Below are positions 54,664 through 63,175 of a DNA stretch of 64,000 nucleotides, piece after piece. The notes beneath the pieces were generated by a model, which had not been told where the DNA came from, searched no databases, and saw only the letters and a list, made by a program, of their open reading frames with translations. A program made the position numbers and the translations under genes. The DNA comes from Rhodopseudomonas palustris. GTDB taxonomy: Bacteria > Pseudomonadota > Alphaproteobacteria > Rhizobiales > Xanthobacteraceae. Every line of letters begins with the position of its first letter. Position 1 is the first letter of the stretch. Location: positions 62,001 through 126,000 of the forward strand of contig NZ_CP140155.1 in assembly GCF_034479375.1 (NCBI RefSeq), read 5' to 3'.

Positions 54664-55920
54664 ATGCTCTCTGCAATTGTCGGCGGCACCTTGATTGATG
54701 GACTCGGAGGCGATCCGATCAAGTCCGGCGTCGTGGTGATCGAGAACGGGAGAATAATCGCTGCGGGATCAGCCGACAAAGTAGCAATTCCTTCCAGTGC
54801 CGAGCGCCTCGACGCGTCGGGACGCACAATTCTGCCGGGCTTCATTGATTGCCACGTGCACGGCACCTACCGCGCACGCGACATGCGTCAGCATCTGCTC
54901 AACACACCCACTTACAACGTCCTCCGATCGATCGATATCTTTCGCGAGACGCTGGCCTGCGGCATCACCACCGCACGCGACATGGGCGGCGCCGATGCCG
55001 GGTTTCGCACCGCGATCGAAGAGGGCCTGATCGACGGCCCGCGGCTCTTGATCTCGCTCGGCATGATTTCGCAGACGGGCGGCCACGGCGACTATTGGGT
55101 GCCGGCCGACATGCGGATCAAGAAGCGCGCCTGGCTGCCCGACACCGTGGCCGACGGCGTCGAGGACATCCGTCGCCTGGTGCGTGAGCTGCTGATGCGC
55201 GGCGCCGACTTCATCAAGATCTGCGCGACCGGCGGCATCACCTCGGTGACCGATAGCTGGGACGAGCCGCAATTCACCATCGAGGAGATCCGCACCGCCG
55301 TCGAGGAGGCCGCCGCCAAGCGCCGGCGCGTCGCGGTGCATGCCGAAGGCATCGACGGCATCCGCAACGCGGTGAAGTCCGGCGTCCACACGCTCGAGCA
55401 TGGCTGGTTCCTCGACGAGGAATGCGCCGACGAGATGATCAAGTCCGATACCTGGTGGGTGCCGACGCTGGCACTGGTGCCGCTGTCGGTGAAGAAGCGC
55501 GCCGACGACAAGTCGTGGGCCGGCCACCAGATGGGCCAGGAAGACGTCAAGGACAAGCAGATCTACGATCTGATGCAGGACCAGATCCCGATCTGGAAGG
55601 ATGCGGTGCGGCGCGGCGTCAAGGTCGCGATGGGCACCGATCAGTCGCATCGCCTGCTGGTCGGCGAGAACATGACCGAACTCAAATTCATGGTCGACTG
55701 GCTCGGCATGGCCCCGATGGACGTGATCGTCGCGTCCACCAGCAAGGCCGCCGAATGCATCGAGCGTCCGGAACTCGGCGCGCTCGCGCCGGGCAAGATC
55801 GCAGACGTGCTGGTCGTCGACGGTGATCCGCTCGCGGATATCCGCGTGATGGAGGACCGGTCGCGACTGCATCTCGTCATGAAGGCCGGCAAGGCGTTCA
55901 CCAACAAGCTTTCTTCCTGA
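54664..55920 (+). CDS. Metal-dependent amidohydrolase (imidazolonepropionase/prolidase-like)
   Basis: A 418-aa amidohydrolase with a complete metal site: HxH in FIDCHVHGTY, Lys in FIKICATGG (carboxylated-lysine position), His in VAVHAEGID, His in HTLEHGWF and Asp in MGTDQSHRLL. It likely opens a cyclic amide or cleaves an amide in the pathway. ATG 54664 is used; TTG 54658 lies closer to AAGGA. A 116-nt gap separates it from the aldehyde dehydrogenase and the NadC-like gene follows after 13 nt. Confidence 0.87.
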   Translation: MLSAIVGGTLIDGLGGDPIKSGVVVIENGRIIAAGSADKVAIPSSAERLDASGRTILPGFIDCHVHGTYRARDMRQHLLNTPTYNVLRSIDIFRETLACGITTARDMGGADAGFRTAIEEGLIDGPRLLISLGMISQTGGHGDYWVPADMRIKKRAWLPDTVADGVEDIRRLVRELLMRGADFIKICATGGITSVTDSWDEPQFTIEEIRTAVEEAAAKRRRVAVHAEGIDGIRNAVKSGVHTLEHGWFLDEECADEMIKSDTWWVPTLALVPLSVKKRADDKSWAGHQMGQEDVKDKQIYDLMQDQIPIWKDAVRRGVKVAMGTDQSHRLLVGENMTELKFMVDWLGMAPMDVIVASTSKAAECIERPELGALAPGKIADVLVVDGDPLADIRVMEDRSRLHLVMKAGKAFTNKLSS

Positions 55921-55933
55921 GAGGACCGTTCCG

Positions 55934-56824
55934 ATGAGATTGAACCGCTTCATGATCCGGCCGCTGGTCGAACAGGCACTGCGCGAAGAACTCGGGCCGG
56001 GCGACACCACCGGCGGTTTCCTGGTCGGCGACGATCCGGTCCAGACCGCGCAGATCTACGCCAAGGGCCATGGTATCGTCTGCGGCCTGCTGCTGGCCGA
56101 TGAAACGATCAAGCAGATCGACCCCGATGCGCGGATCGAATACGTCGTGCAGGACGGCGATCTGGTGAGCCCGGGCACCGTGCTGCTGCGCGTTCAGGCG
56201 AGGGCCTCGACCTTCTTCATCATCGAACGTAATTCGCTCGACTGGCTGCAGCAGATGTCGGGCATCGCCACGAAGACGCGCCGCTACGTCGATCTCGTCA
56301 AGCACACCAAAGTGCGGCTGACCGACACCCGCAAGGGCTGGCCGGGCCTGCGGATGATCATGAAATACGCCGTCCGCGTCGGCGGCGCGCACAACCACAT
56401 CTTCAGCCTCGCCAACTGCATTCTGGTCAAGGACAACCACATCAAGATCGCCGGCTCGATTACCAGCGCGATCGAGACGCTGCGCGCCACCGCGCAGCAC
56501 ACCTTCAAGATCGAGGTGGAGTGCGAGACGCTCGAGATGGTCGAAGAAGCGTTGGCCTGCGGCGTCGAGATCATCATGTTCGACAACATGGATCTCGACG
56601 AGATGCGCGAGGGCCTGAAGCTGGTCGACGGCCGCGCCATGACCGAAGCCTCGGGTGGCATCAACGAGCAAACGATCGTGCCGATCGCGGAGACCGGCGT
56701 CGACATCATCTCGGTCGGCGACCTGACGCATTCGATCCGGGCGCTGGATATCAGCCTCGACGTCAAGGACATCAAGCCGAGCGCGCACCGCACGATCAAG
56801 CGGCTGCAGGAAGCCGTATCCTGA
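55934..56824 (+). CDS. NadC-like pyridine/heterocycle phosphoribosyltransferase, divergent
   Basis: A 296-aa protein with the full fold of quinolinate phosphoribosyltransferase: IERNSLDWLQQMSGIATKTR, TDTRKGWPGLR, NCILVKDNHI, IEVECETLEMVEEAL, IMFDNMDLDEM and EASGGINEQT. Family residues corresponding to two quinolinate-contacting Args and the Lys are kept (R99, R133, K166). The Arg of the GGxxNHR motif is Ile156 (NHI), and KTTPGLR is KGWPGLR. Those changes alter the site that holds quinolinate carboxylates, so the substrate is probably another heterocyclic acid. The ModD subfamily is an alternative, but no molybdate genes are near. It follows the amidohydrolase by 13 nt with GAGAGG. Confidence 0.85.
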   Translation: MRLNRFMIRPLVEQALREELGPGDTTGGFLVGDDPVQTAQIYAKGHGIVCGLLLADETIKQIDPDARIEYVVQDGDLVSPGTVLLRVQARASTFFIIERNSLDWLQQMSGIATKTRRYVDLVKHTKVRLTDTRKGWPGLRMIMKYAVRVGGAHNHIFSLANCILVKDNHIKIAGSITSAIETLRATAQHTFKIEVECETLEMVEEALACGVEIIMFDNMDLDEMREGLKLVDGRAMTEASGGINEQTIVPIAETGVDIISVGDLTHSIRALDISLDVKDIKPSAHRTIKRLQEAVS

Positions 56825-56870
56825 GCCGAACGGAGCGGGCGCTTCGAGTTCCAGCCTGAGAGCGACCAGA

Positions 56871-57593
56871 ATGATCGTCTCGATGCGTGCCAGGGACGTA
56901 CCCAACGACGGCGACATGCGCGCGGCATTCGCGCATGTCGACAACTGGATCTTCGATCTCGACGACACGCTGTATCCGCGCTCGATCGGCGTGCACGAAC
57001 AGCTCCGCCGCCGCGTGGTCGCGTTCGTGGCCCGGCACATGCAGCTCGAACACGCTGCCGCAGAGGCGCTCCACCTCGATTACTACGAGCGGTTCGGCTC
57101 GACGCTGCAGGGGATGGTCGAACTGCACGGCGTCGAGCCGGCCGACTTTCTCGACTTCGTCCACGATATCGACCTGTCGGCGCTCGTTCCCAACGATCGT
57201 CTGATCGCGGCTATCGCGGCGCTGCCGGGCAGGCGGGCGGTGTTCACCAATGCGTCGCGCGGGCACGCGGATGCGGCGTTGGCGGCGATGGGGCTCGCCG
57301 GCGTGTTCGACATCATTGTCAGCATCGAGGACAGCGGCTTCGTCGGGAAGCCTCATCTGAGCGCGTTCGAAAGGCTGTTTCTGAGCCACGCCATTGCGCC
57401 GTCGACGTCGGCGATGTTCGAGGATCGACCCGGGAATCTCATGGTGCCGCACCAGCGTGGCATGAAGACAGTGCTGGTGGTCGATCCGATCCTGCATGTC
57501 GATCCGCTGAACGGCGCCGAGCAGCCGCCTCATGTCGATGTCGTGGTATCGAACCTGGTGATGTTTCTCGATGAAGTTGCGGCTCGAACGTGA
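56871..57593 (+). CDS. HAD-superfamily pyrimidine/pyridine 5'-nucleotidase
   Basis: A 240-aa HAD phosphatase with motif I NWIFDLDDTLYPRS (D, D, T), motif II VFTNASRGHA, Lys in GFVGKPHLSAF and motif IV AMFEDRPGNLMVPH. The length and cap match the Sdt1/Phm8 group, whose yeast members dephosphorylate UMP/CMP and nicotinate or nicotinamide mononucleotide. It sits 46 nt after the NadC-like gene, so it could convert the new nucleotide to a riboside. ATG 56871 is used; ATG 56883 is possible. Confidence 0.85.
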   Translation: MIVSMRARDVPNDGDMRAAFAHVDNWIFDLDDTLYPRSIGVHEQLRRRVVAFVARHMQLEHAAAEALHLDYYERFGSTLQGMVELHGVEPADFLDFVHDIDLSALVPNDRLIAAIAALPGRRAVFTNASRGHADAALAAMGLAGVFDIIVSIEDSGFVGKPHLSAFERLFLSHAIAPSTSAMFEDRPGNLMVPHQRGMKTVLVVDPILHVDPLNGAEQPPHVDVVVSNLVMFLDEVAART

Positions 57594-57766
57594 TGAGGAA
57601 AGGTTCATCGCGGCGACTGCGCGATAAGTAGAAGATCAGTTCAATAAGTAAGCATAAAATGTCCTATCTTTACTCTCGCGATCAACCGAAAACGATGTAG
57701 TTATACTGTCTTAATCAAGCGCGCGGCGCATCAGCGCGACATATCTACGCAAAAGGGGACGTGTCG
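57594..57766. promoter_or_regulatory. AT-rich gap, likely promoter of the ABC importer operon
   Basis: A 173-nt AT-rich stretch between the nucleotidase and transporter genes, with TTATACTG near 57700 as a plausible -10 region. It suggests the transporter has its own promoter in addition to any readthrough. AAAAGGGG near 57751-57758 is the ribosome site of the binding protein. Confidence 0.4.
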
Positions 57767-58900
57767 ATGAACAGAACGATGGTTGCGTTATTGTTGTCCG
57801 CGGCCGGGGCGATGGCCTTGTCCGGTGCGGCCCGATCGGAGACGCCGGTCAAGATCGGCATCGTCCAGGCGACGTCGGGCGGGTCCGCCGCGCTGTACGG
57901 CCTGATGCAGAAGAACGGCGCTGAACTCGCGATCGAGCAAATCAACGCATCGGGCAAGCTCGGCGACTTCAAACTCGTCGGCATTCATCAGGACGACGCC
58001 GGCGATCGTGGTCAGTCGGTGAACATCTTCCAGCGGCTGATCAATCAGGAAAAGGTCGCCGTCATCCTCGGACCCACGCTGACCACGTCCGCATTCGCGG
58101 CCGATCCGATCGCGCAGAAGGCGGGCGTGCCGGTGATCGCGAGCTCGAACACGGCGCCCGGCGTGACCGACATGGGCGACCACATCTTCCGGACCAGCCC
58201 GCCGGAGGCGATGGTGTTTCCGGGCGTACTGGCCTACGTCAAGAAGAAGTATGCGCCGAAGACCGCGGCGCAGATTTACGGCATCGACGACGTGCTGATG
58301 AAGTCGGCCTATGCGGTGCACAAAAAAGCGCTCGAAGCCGAAGGCATCAAGATCGTCACGACTGAATCCTTCCAGAAGGGCGACGTCGACTATTCGGCTC
58401 AGATCACCAAGATCAAAGCGGCCAATCCCGACCTGCTGGTGATCGGCGGGCTCGCCGAGGAGACCGCCAACATCGTCCGCCAGGCCCGCCAGCTCGGGAT
58501 TCCGCCGTCCACGATCGTCGTCGGCGCCAACGCGGCGATCTCGACCAAGCTCGCGGAACTGGCCGGCGCGGCCGCGGACGGCTTCACCGTCGGCGCGGGC
58601 TGGTTCATCAACTACGACAGCCCGAAGAACAAGGCCTTCGTCGACGCCTATCGCAAGAAGTACAACTCCGATCCGGACACTTTCGCGGCCCAGGCCTTCA
58701 CTTCGGTCGAGATCGTGGCCGATGCGGTGAAGCGAGCCGGCGGAGTTTCGGATCCCAAGAAATTTCGTGATGCGATCGCCGCCACCAAGGACATCGACGC
58801 CAACAACGGAAAGTTCTCGTTCGATGACCACCGCGAGCCGGTGATCCAGCCGAAAGTGCTGATCATGAAGGACGGCAAGTTCACGCTGGCCAGCGACTGA
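57767..58900 (+). CDS. ABC transporter substrate-binding protein (branched-chain amino acid/aromatic type)
   Basis: A 377-aa periplasmic protein with signal peptide (VALLLSAAGAMALSGAARS). VKIGIVQATSGGSAALYGLM, VAVILGPTLTTSAFAADPIA, VPVIASSNTAPGVTDMGD and KGDVDYSAQITKIKAANPDL are Peripla_BP_6 (LivJ-like) motifs. Such proteins bind amino acids, benzoates, urea or amides. Here the ligand is presumably the substrate of the preceding enzyme genes. ATG 57767 preferred over GTG 57761 by ribosome-site spacing. Confidence 0.9.
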   Translation: MNRTMVALLLSAAGAMALSGAARSETPVKIGIVQATSGGSAALYGLMQKNGAELAIEQINASGKLGDFKLVGIHQDDAGDRGQSVNIFQRLINQEKVAVILGPTLTTSAFAADPIAQKAGVPVIASSNTAPGVTDMGDHIFRTSPPEAMVFPGVLAYVKKKYAPKTAAQIYGIDDVLMKSAYAVHKKALEAEGIKIVTTESFQKGDVDYSAQITKIKAANPDLLVIGGLAEETANIVRQARQLGIPPSTIVVGANAAISTKLAELAGAAADGFTVGAGWFINYDSPKNKAFVDAYRKKYNSDPDTFAAQAFTSVEIVADAVKRAGGVSDPKKFRDAIAATKDIDANNGKFSFDDHREPVIQPKVLIMKDGKFTLASD

Positions 58901-58915
58901 TCGGCGGCGTCGGTG

Positions 58916-59800
58916 ATGTCCACCTTCCTGCAGCAGCTCGTCAACGGCATCTCGCTCGGGTCGACCTATGCGGTGTTCGCGATGGGGTGCACGCTGATCT
59001 TCGGCGTGCTCAACATCGTCAACATGGCGCAGGGCGCCTTCTTCATGGGCGGCGCCTATTTCGGCCTCGAAGCGGCGCGGCTCGGGCTGCCGGCACCGCT
59101 GGTGCTGGTCGTCGCGCTGATCGGCGGCGGCCTGCTCGGCGTCGTGAGCGAACTCGTGATCTTCCGGACTCTGCGGGCGCGCGGCGGGCATCGCTGGATG
59201 GGGCTGGTGGCGAGTCTCGCTTTGGCGCGGATGATGGTCGGTCTGGCGCAGGAAGTGTTCGGCACCCAGGTGCAACGCTATCCTGCCAGCGGCGTGTTGG
59301 AGATTTCCTGGGAGATCGGCGGCGTCCGCATTCAACTGTTGCAGGTCGTGATCCTCGTGGTGTCGCTGATGCTGATGGCGCTGCTGGCATTCGTGCTGCA
59401 GCGAAGCCGCACCGGGCGCGCCATTCGCACGGTGGCGTTCAGCGAGGACGTCGCCCGCATCGTCGGCGTGCCGGTGGGGCGCACCATCCTGATCACGTTC
59501 TTTCTGGCCGGCGCCTTGGCCGGCGCGTCGGGCATGCTGCTCGGCAATCTGTTCAATGTGGTCTCGCCATTCATGGGCGAGCAGATGCTGGTCAAGGGGC
59601 TCACCGTGATCATCCTCGGCGGTCTCGGCAACGTGCCGGGAGCGGTCGCCGGCGGCTTCGTGCTGGGGCTGATCGAGGTGTTCAGCGTGGCCTATGTCTC
59701 GTCCTCGTTCCGCGATGCGATCGGCTTCGGGCTGATCTTCTTCATCCTGCTGGTGAAGCCCAACGGATTGTTCTCCGGCTTCGTAGAGCGCCGCGCATGA
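58916..59800 (+). CDS. ABC transporter permease (LivH type)
   Basis: A 294-aa permease: NGISLGSTYAVFAMGCTLIF and GVLNIVNMAQGAFFMGGAYF are LivH signatures, and GLGNVPGAVAGGFVLGLIEV closes it. About eight helices. The stop overlaps the LivM-type gene (ATGA). GTG 58913 is an alternative start three bases earlier. Confidence 0.93.
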   Translation: MSTFLQQLVNGISLGSTYAVFAMGCTLIFGVLNIVNMAQGAFFMGGAYFGLEAARLGLPAPLVLVVALIGGGLLGVVSELVIFRTLRARGGHRWMGLVASLALARMMVGLAQEVFGTQVQRYPASGVLEISWEIGGVRIQLLQVVILVVSLMLMALLAFVLQRSRTGRAIRTVAFSEDVARIVGVPVGRTILITFFLAGALAGASGMLLGNLFNVVSPFMGEQMLVKGLTVIILGGLGNVPGAVAGGFVLGLIEVFSVAYVSSSFRDAIGFGLIFFILLVKPNGLFSGFVERRA

Positions 59801-60693
59801 GTGCATGGATCGGCCAGTTCTTCGCCAGCTATTCGAACATCATCGATCTGTGCCTGCTCAATTCGCTGATCGCCTATGGGCTGTTCCTGGCATTGAGCGC
59901 CAACATGTTCTCGCTGGCGACCGGTGGTTTCATGGCGCTCGGTGCCTATTGCAGCGTCTACTGCACGATGGAGCTCGGCTGGCCGTTCGCGCCGGCCGTG
60001 ATCGCCGGTTCGCTGCTCTCCGCGCTGGGTGCAGCTTTGATCGGCGCGCCGGTGCTGCGATTGCGCGGCGACTACTTCATGCTGGCGACCTTCGCCTTCA
60101 CCGAAGTCGTCCGGGTGATCGCGCTGAACTGGGACAGCGTGACCGGCGGCGCCATCGGCATCGTCAGCATTCCGCGCTACACCGAAACCTGGCACCTCGC
60201 GCTCGCTGTCGTCGTCATCCTGTACGTGACGTACACGCTGCGGCGGTCGTATTTCGGCAGGGCGATCGCAGCGATCAAGCAGGACGACGTCGTCGCCCAG
60301 TCGATGGGTGTGAACGTATTCGCGCACCGGCTGTCACTGTTCATAGCCAGCGGGTTCATCTGCGGAGCAGCAGGTGCGCTCGCGGCGCATCTCAACTACT
60401 TCATCGGGCCGAGCGATTTCGGGCTGCTGCGCAGCGTCGATGCGCTGATCTATCCGATCCTCGGCGGGGTCAACTCGCTGGTCGGCCCGGTCGTCGGCGC
60501 GATCTTCACGACGATCCTTCCCGAAGCGCTACGCTTCTCCAATCAGCTTCGCGAGATTCTGATGGGCGCGCTGGTGGTCGCGATCGTGCTGTATCTGCCG
60601 GGTGGGGCGATGTCGGTGCTGAACCTGCGGAGGCGGCGCACAGGCGCGCGCGGCGTCGAGCTGGCGGCGCAGCCCGGATCGGCAAAGACATGA
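59797..60693 (+). CDS. ABC transporter permease (LivM type)
   Basis: A 298-aa permease with LLNSLIAYGLFLALSANMFS, RLRGDYFMLATFAFTEVVRV and AIKQDDVVAQSMGVNVFAHR, which are the LivM coupling region. GGVNSLVGPVVGAIFTTILP is the conserved late helix. ATGA overlap with LivH-type upstream and 4-nt overlap with the ATPase downstream. Confidence 0.93.
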   Translation: MSAWIGQFFASYSNIIDLCLLNSLIAYGLFLALSANMFSLATGGFMALGAYCSVYCTMELGWPFAPAVIAGSLLSALGAALIGAPVLRLRGDYFMLATFAFTEVVRVIALNWDSVTGGAIGIVSIPRYTETWHLALAVVVILYVTYTLRRSYFGRAIAAIKQDDVVAQSMGVNVFAHRLSLFIASGFICGAAGALAAHLNYFIGPSDFGLLRSVDALIYPILGGVNSLVGPVVGAIFTTILPEALRFSNQLREILMGALVVAIVLYLPGGAMSVLNLRRRRTGARGVELAAQPGSAKT

Positions 60694-61463
60694 TCGGCGC
60701 CGAACTGGAGATCTGGCAGATCGGCAAGCGCTTCCAGGGCATCGTCGCCGTGGACAGCGTGTCCTTCGTCGCCAAGGCCGGTCGCGTCACCGGGCTGATC
60801 GGGCCGAACGGCTCCGGCAAGACCACCACGATGAACATGATCACCGGGCTGTACCACAGCGATGCCGGGCGGATCGCGCTCGATGGAGAGAAACTGACCG
60901 GTTTGCCGCCGCATCGCGTCGCCGCGCTCGGCGTCGCGCGGACGTTTCAGAACATCCGGTTGCTACCCGACCAGACGGTGCTCGCCAATGTTCTGCTCGG
61001 GACACATCTCGGTCGCAGCCTCGGCGTTCTCGCGGTGATGTTCCGCGGGCCCGGCGTCAAGCGCGAGGAAATGGAGGCCGAACAGCGATGTCGTGGGCTG
61101 CTGGCCGATCTGCGGATCGACCATCTGGCCGATGTCGCCGCCGGCGATCTGTCTTACGGCGATCGGCGAAGAGTGGAAATCGCGCGGGCGCTGGCGGCGC
61201 GGCCGCGGCTGTTGCTGCTCGACGAGCCTGCGGCGGGCATGAATCACAGCGAGCGTGCCAGGCTCGGCGAACTAATTCTCCAGATCAGGAACTCAGGCAT
61301 CACCGTGCTGCTGATCGAGCACGACATCGACCTGGTCTCCAAGGTCAGCGACCACATCGTCTGTCTGAACTTCGGTCGTGAGATCGCCGAAGGGACACCG
61401 GCGGACGTGCGCAGCAGTCCGGCCGTGATCGAAGCCTATCTGGGGCGCGACGAGGATGCTTGA
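60690..61463 (+). CDS. ABC transporter ATPase (LivG type)
   Basis: A 257-aa ATPase: Walker A GLIGPNGSGKTTTMNMITG, Q-loop GVARTFQNIRLLPDQT, signature DLSYGDRRRVEIARALA (LSYGDRR in place of LSGGQ), Walker B LLLLDEPAAGMN and H-loop LLIEHDIDLVS. LSYG is normal for LivG. It overlaps the LivF-type gene by 8 nt. Confidence 0.93.
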   Translation: MIGAELEIWQIGKRFQGIVAVDSVSFVAKAGRVTGLIGPNGSGKTTTMNMITGLYHSDAGRIALDGEKLTGLPPHRVAALGVARTFQNIRLLPDQTVLANVLLGTHLGRSLGVLAVMFRGPGVKREEMEAEQRCRGLLADLRIDHLADVAAGDLSYGDRRRVEIARALAARPRLLLLDEPAAGMNHSERARLGELILQIRNSGITVLLIEHDIDLVSKVSDHIVCLNFGREIAEGTPADVRSSPAVIEAYLGRDEDA

Positions 61464-62163
61464 ACTCCGCAACATCAGCGCCGGCTATGGGCCCGTCGAC
61501 GTGCTCGAAGGCGTATCGCTGCGCGTGCCCACCGGCGCCTGCGTTTGCCTGATCGGCGCCAACGGCGCCGGCAAGACCACGACGCTGTCGGCGATTTGCG
61601 GGCTGGTTGTGGCGTCCTCGGGCGATCTGTTGCTCGAAGGCGAGAGCATCCGCCGCGTACCCACCGACTCGATCGTGCGGCGCGGCGTCAGCCTGGTGCC
61701 GGAAGGCCGCCGCGTGGTGTCGAACATGAGCGTCGAGGACAATCTTCTGGTCGGCGCCTATACGCGGCACGACGACCAGATCGGGACGGATCTGGAGAGC
61801 GTCTATCGCCGCTTCGGCCGGCTGCGCGAACGCCGCAAGCAGTTCGCCGGGCAAATGTCCGGCGGCGAACAGCAGATGCTGGCGATCGGCCGCGCGCTGA
61901 TGGCGAGGCCGAAGCTGCTGCTGCTCGACGAGCCGTCGATGGGTCTGGCGCCGCAGATCGTCAACGACATCTTCCGGACCATTCGCGAGATCAACGAGGC
62001 CGGCACGACGGTGCTGCTCGTGGAGCAGAACGCCCGCAAGGCGCTGTCGATTGCGAGCTACGGCTACGTACTCGAATCCGGCATGATCAAGACGGAGGGG
62101 ACGGCCCGCGACTTGATGACGTCGCCGCAGATCGTCTCCGCCTATCTCGGCGACGCTTCCTGA
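61456..62163 (+). CDS. ABC transporter ATPase (LivF type)
   Basis: A 235-aa ATPase: Walker A CLIGANGAGKTTTLSAICG, PEGRRVVSNMSVEDNLLVGA, signature QMSGGEQQMLAIGRALM, Walker B LLLLDEPSMGLAP and VLLVEQNARKALSIASYGYV. It completes a five-component importer (binding protein, two permeases, two ATPases) and ends convergent with the dehydrogenase gene. Confidence 0.94.
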   Translation: MLELRNISAGYGPVDVLEGVSLRVPTGACVCLIGANGAGKTTTLSAICGLVVASSGDLLLEGESIRRVPTDSIVRRGVSLVPEGRRVVSNMSVEDNLLVGAYTRHDDQIGTDLESVYRRFGRLRERRKQFAGQMSGGEQQMLAIGRALMARPKLLLLDEPSMGLAPQIVNDIFRTIREINEAGTTVLLVEQNARKALSIASYGYVLESGMIKTEGTARDLMTSPQIVSAYLGDAS

Positions 62164-62236
62164 GCGACGACTGAAGCTCCCCGCAGCGGCGGCTTATCCG
62201 GTTCGAGCTCAGTCGATCATTCCGAATTGCGATCGA

Positions 62237-63172
62237 TCAGTAGCCGCGTTCGCGGTCGATCGCGTGCGGTGGTCTTTCACCGGCTCTGATTGCATCGGCG
62301 GCCGCGAGCAGCGTCGCCGCCACGGCTTCGACGCTGACATCGCTGGCGTCGTGGGGCGTGACGACGATCTTGGGGTGACGCCAGAACGAATGTGCCGCCG
62401 GCAACGGCTCCGCGGCGAACACGTCGAGCGCGGCGCCTGCGAGCTGGCCGCTGTCCAGCGCCGCCAGCAGGTCTTGCTCGACCAGATGTTCGCCGCGCCC
62501 GACATGAATGAGGTAGCCGCCGCGGCGCATCCGGCCGAACAGTTCACCGTCGAGAATGCGCTGGGTCTCCTGCGTCAGCGGCAGCAGATTCACCAGCACC
62601 TCGGTTTCGCCGAGCATGGCGGCGAGGCCCTCGCGCCCATGGAATCCCCTGATCGCGGCCGGCGTGGGCTTGCGCGTGCGGCTCCACACCATCACCGGGA
62701 AACCGAGCGACGCGAGATCGGCGGCGACCTTCTGGCCGATCTCGCCATAGCCGAGAATGGCGACCGGCACCTCGCGCGGATTGCGCTGACGGAGCCGCTG
62801 CCAGATCGCATCGCGCTGCTGCGCCAGATAGGTCGCGAAACGCCGCTGATGCCAGATCACGTGCCAGAGCACGAATCCCGACATCATCTGGGCCTGCGCC
62901 GGATCGACGATTCGAACGACGTCGATGTCCGTCCGCAGGCTGGGGCAGGCGGTGATGTTGTCGACGCCGGCGCCGATCGAGCAGACCGCCTGCAGGTTGG
63001 GATAGTGCGCGAAAGCGTCGTCCGGCGGATACCAGGCGACCGCCAGGCGGATATCCGCGTTCGCGCCGTCGGTGCGATGGTCGACGAACGTGATGCGATC
63101 GGCGATGCGCTCGAAATCCGTTCCGAGGAAGCCGCGCAGATCGAGGCGGTCGCTGACGAGGGCGCAACGCAT
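62237..63172 (-). CDS. D-2-hydroxyacid dehydrogenase (GhrA-like)
   Basis: A 311-aa NAD(P)-dependent glyoxylate/hydroxypyruvate-reductase-like enzyme. NAD motif VAILGYGEIGQKVAADLASL, VWSRTRKPTP (Arg after strand 2 suggests NADPH), VNLLPLTQETQRIL, HVGRGEHLVEQDLLAAL, Glu in VFAAEPLP and catalytic His in VTPHDAS. GhrA family members lack the usual longer N-terminus, as here. It is 3 nt downstream of the ABC ATPase gene, so co-transcribed with a peptide/nickel-type importer and not with the LivF-type gene it faces. Confidence 0.88.
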   Translation of the reverse strand: MRCALVSDRLDLRGFLGTDFERIADRITFVDHRTDGANADIRLAVAWYPPDDAFAHYPNLQAVCSIGAGVDNITACPSLRTDIDVVRIVDPAQAQMMSGFVLWHVIWHQRRFATYLAQQRDAIWQRLRQRNPREVPVAILGYGEIGQKVAADLASLGFPVMVWSRTRKPTPAAIRGFHGREGLAAMLGETEVLVNLLPLTQETQRILDGELFGRMRRGGYLIHVGRGEHLVEQDLLAALDSGQLAGAALDVFAAEPLPAAHSFWRHPKIVVTPHDASDVSVEAVAATLLAAADAIRAGERPPHAIDRERGY

Positions 63173-63175
63173 CGG

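Noticed and set aside
57788..59806. 672-codon minus-strand frame across the binding-protein and LivH-type genes
   Set aside because: His/Arg/Asp-rich antisense frame with no motif, opposite well-defined importer genes.
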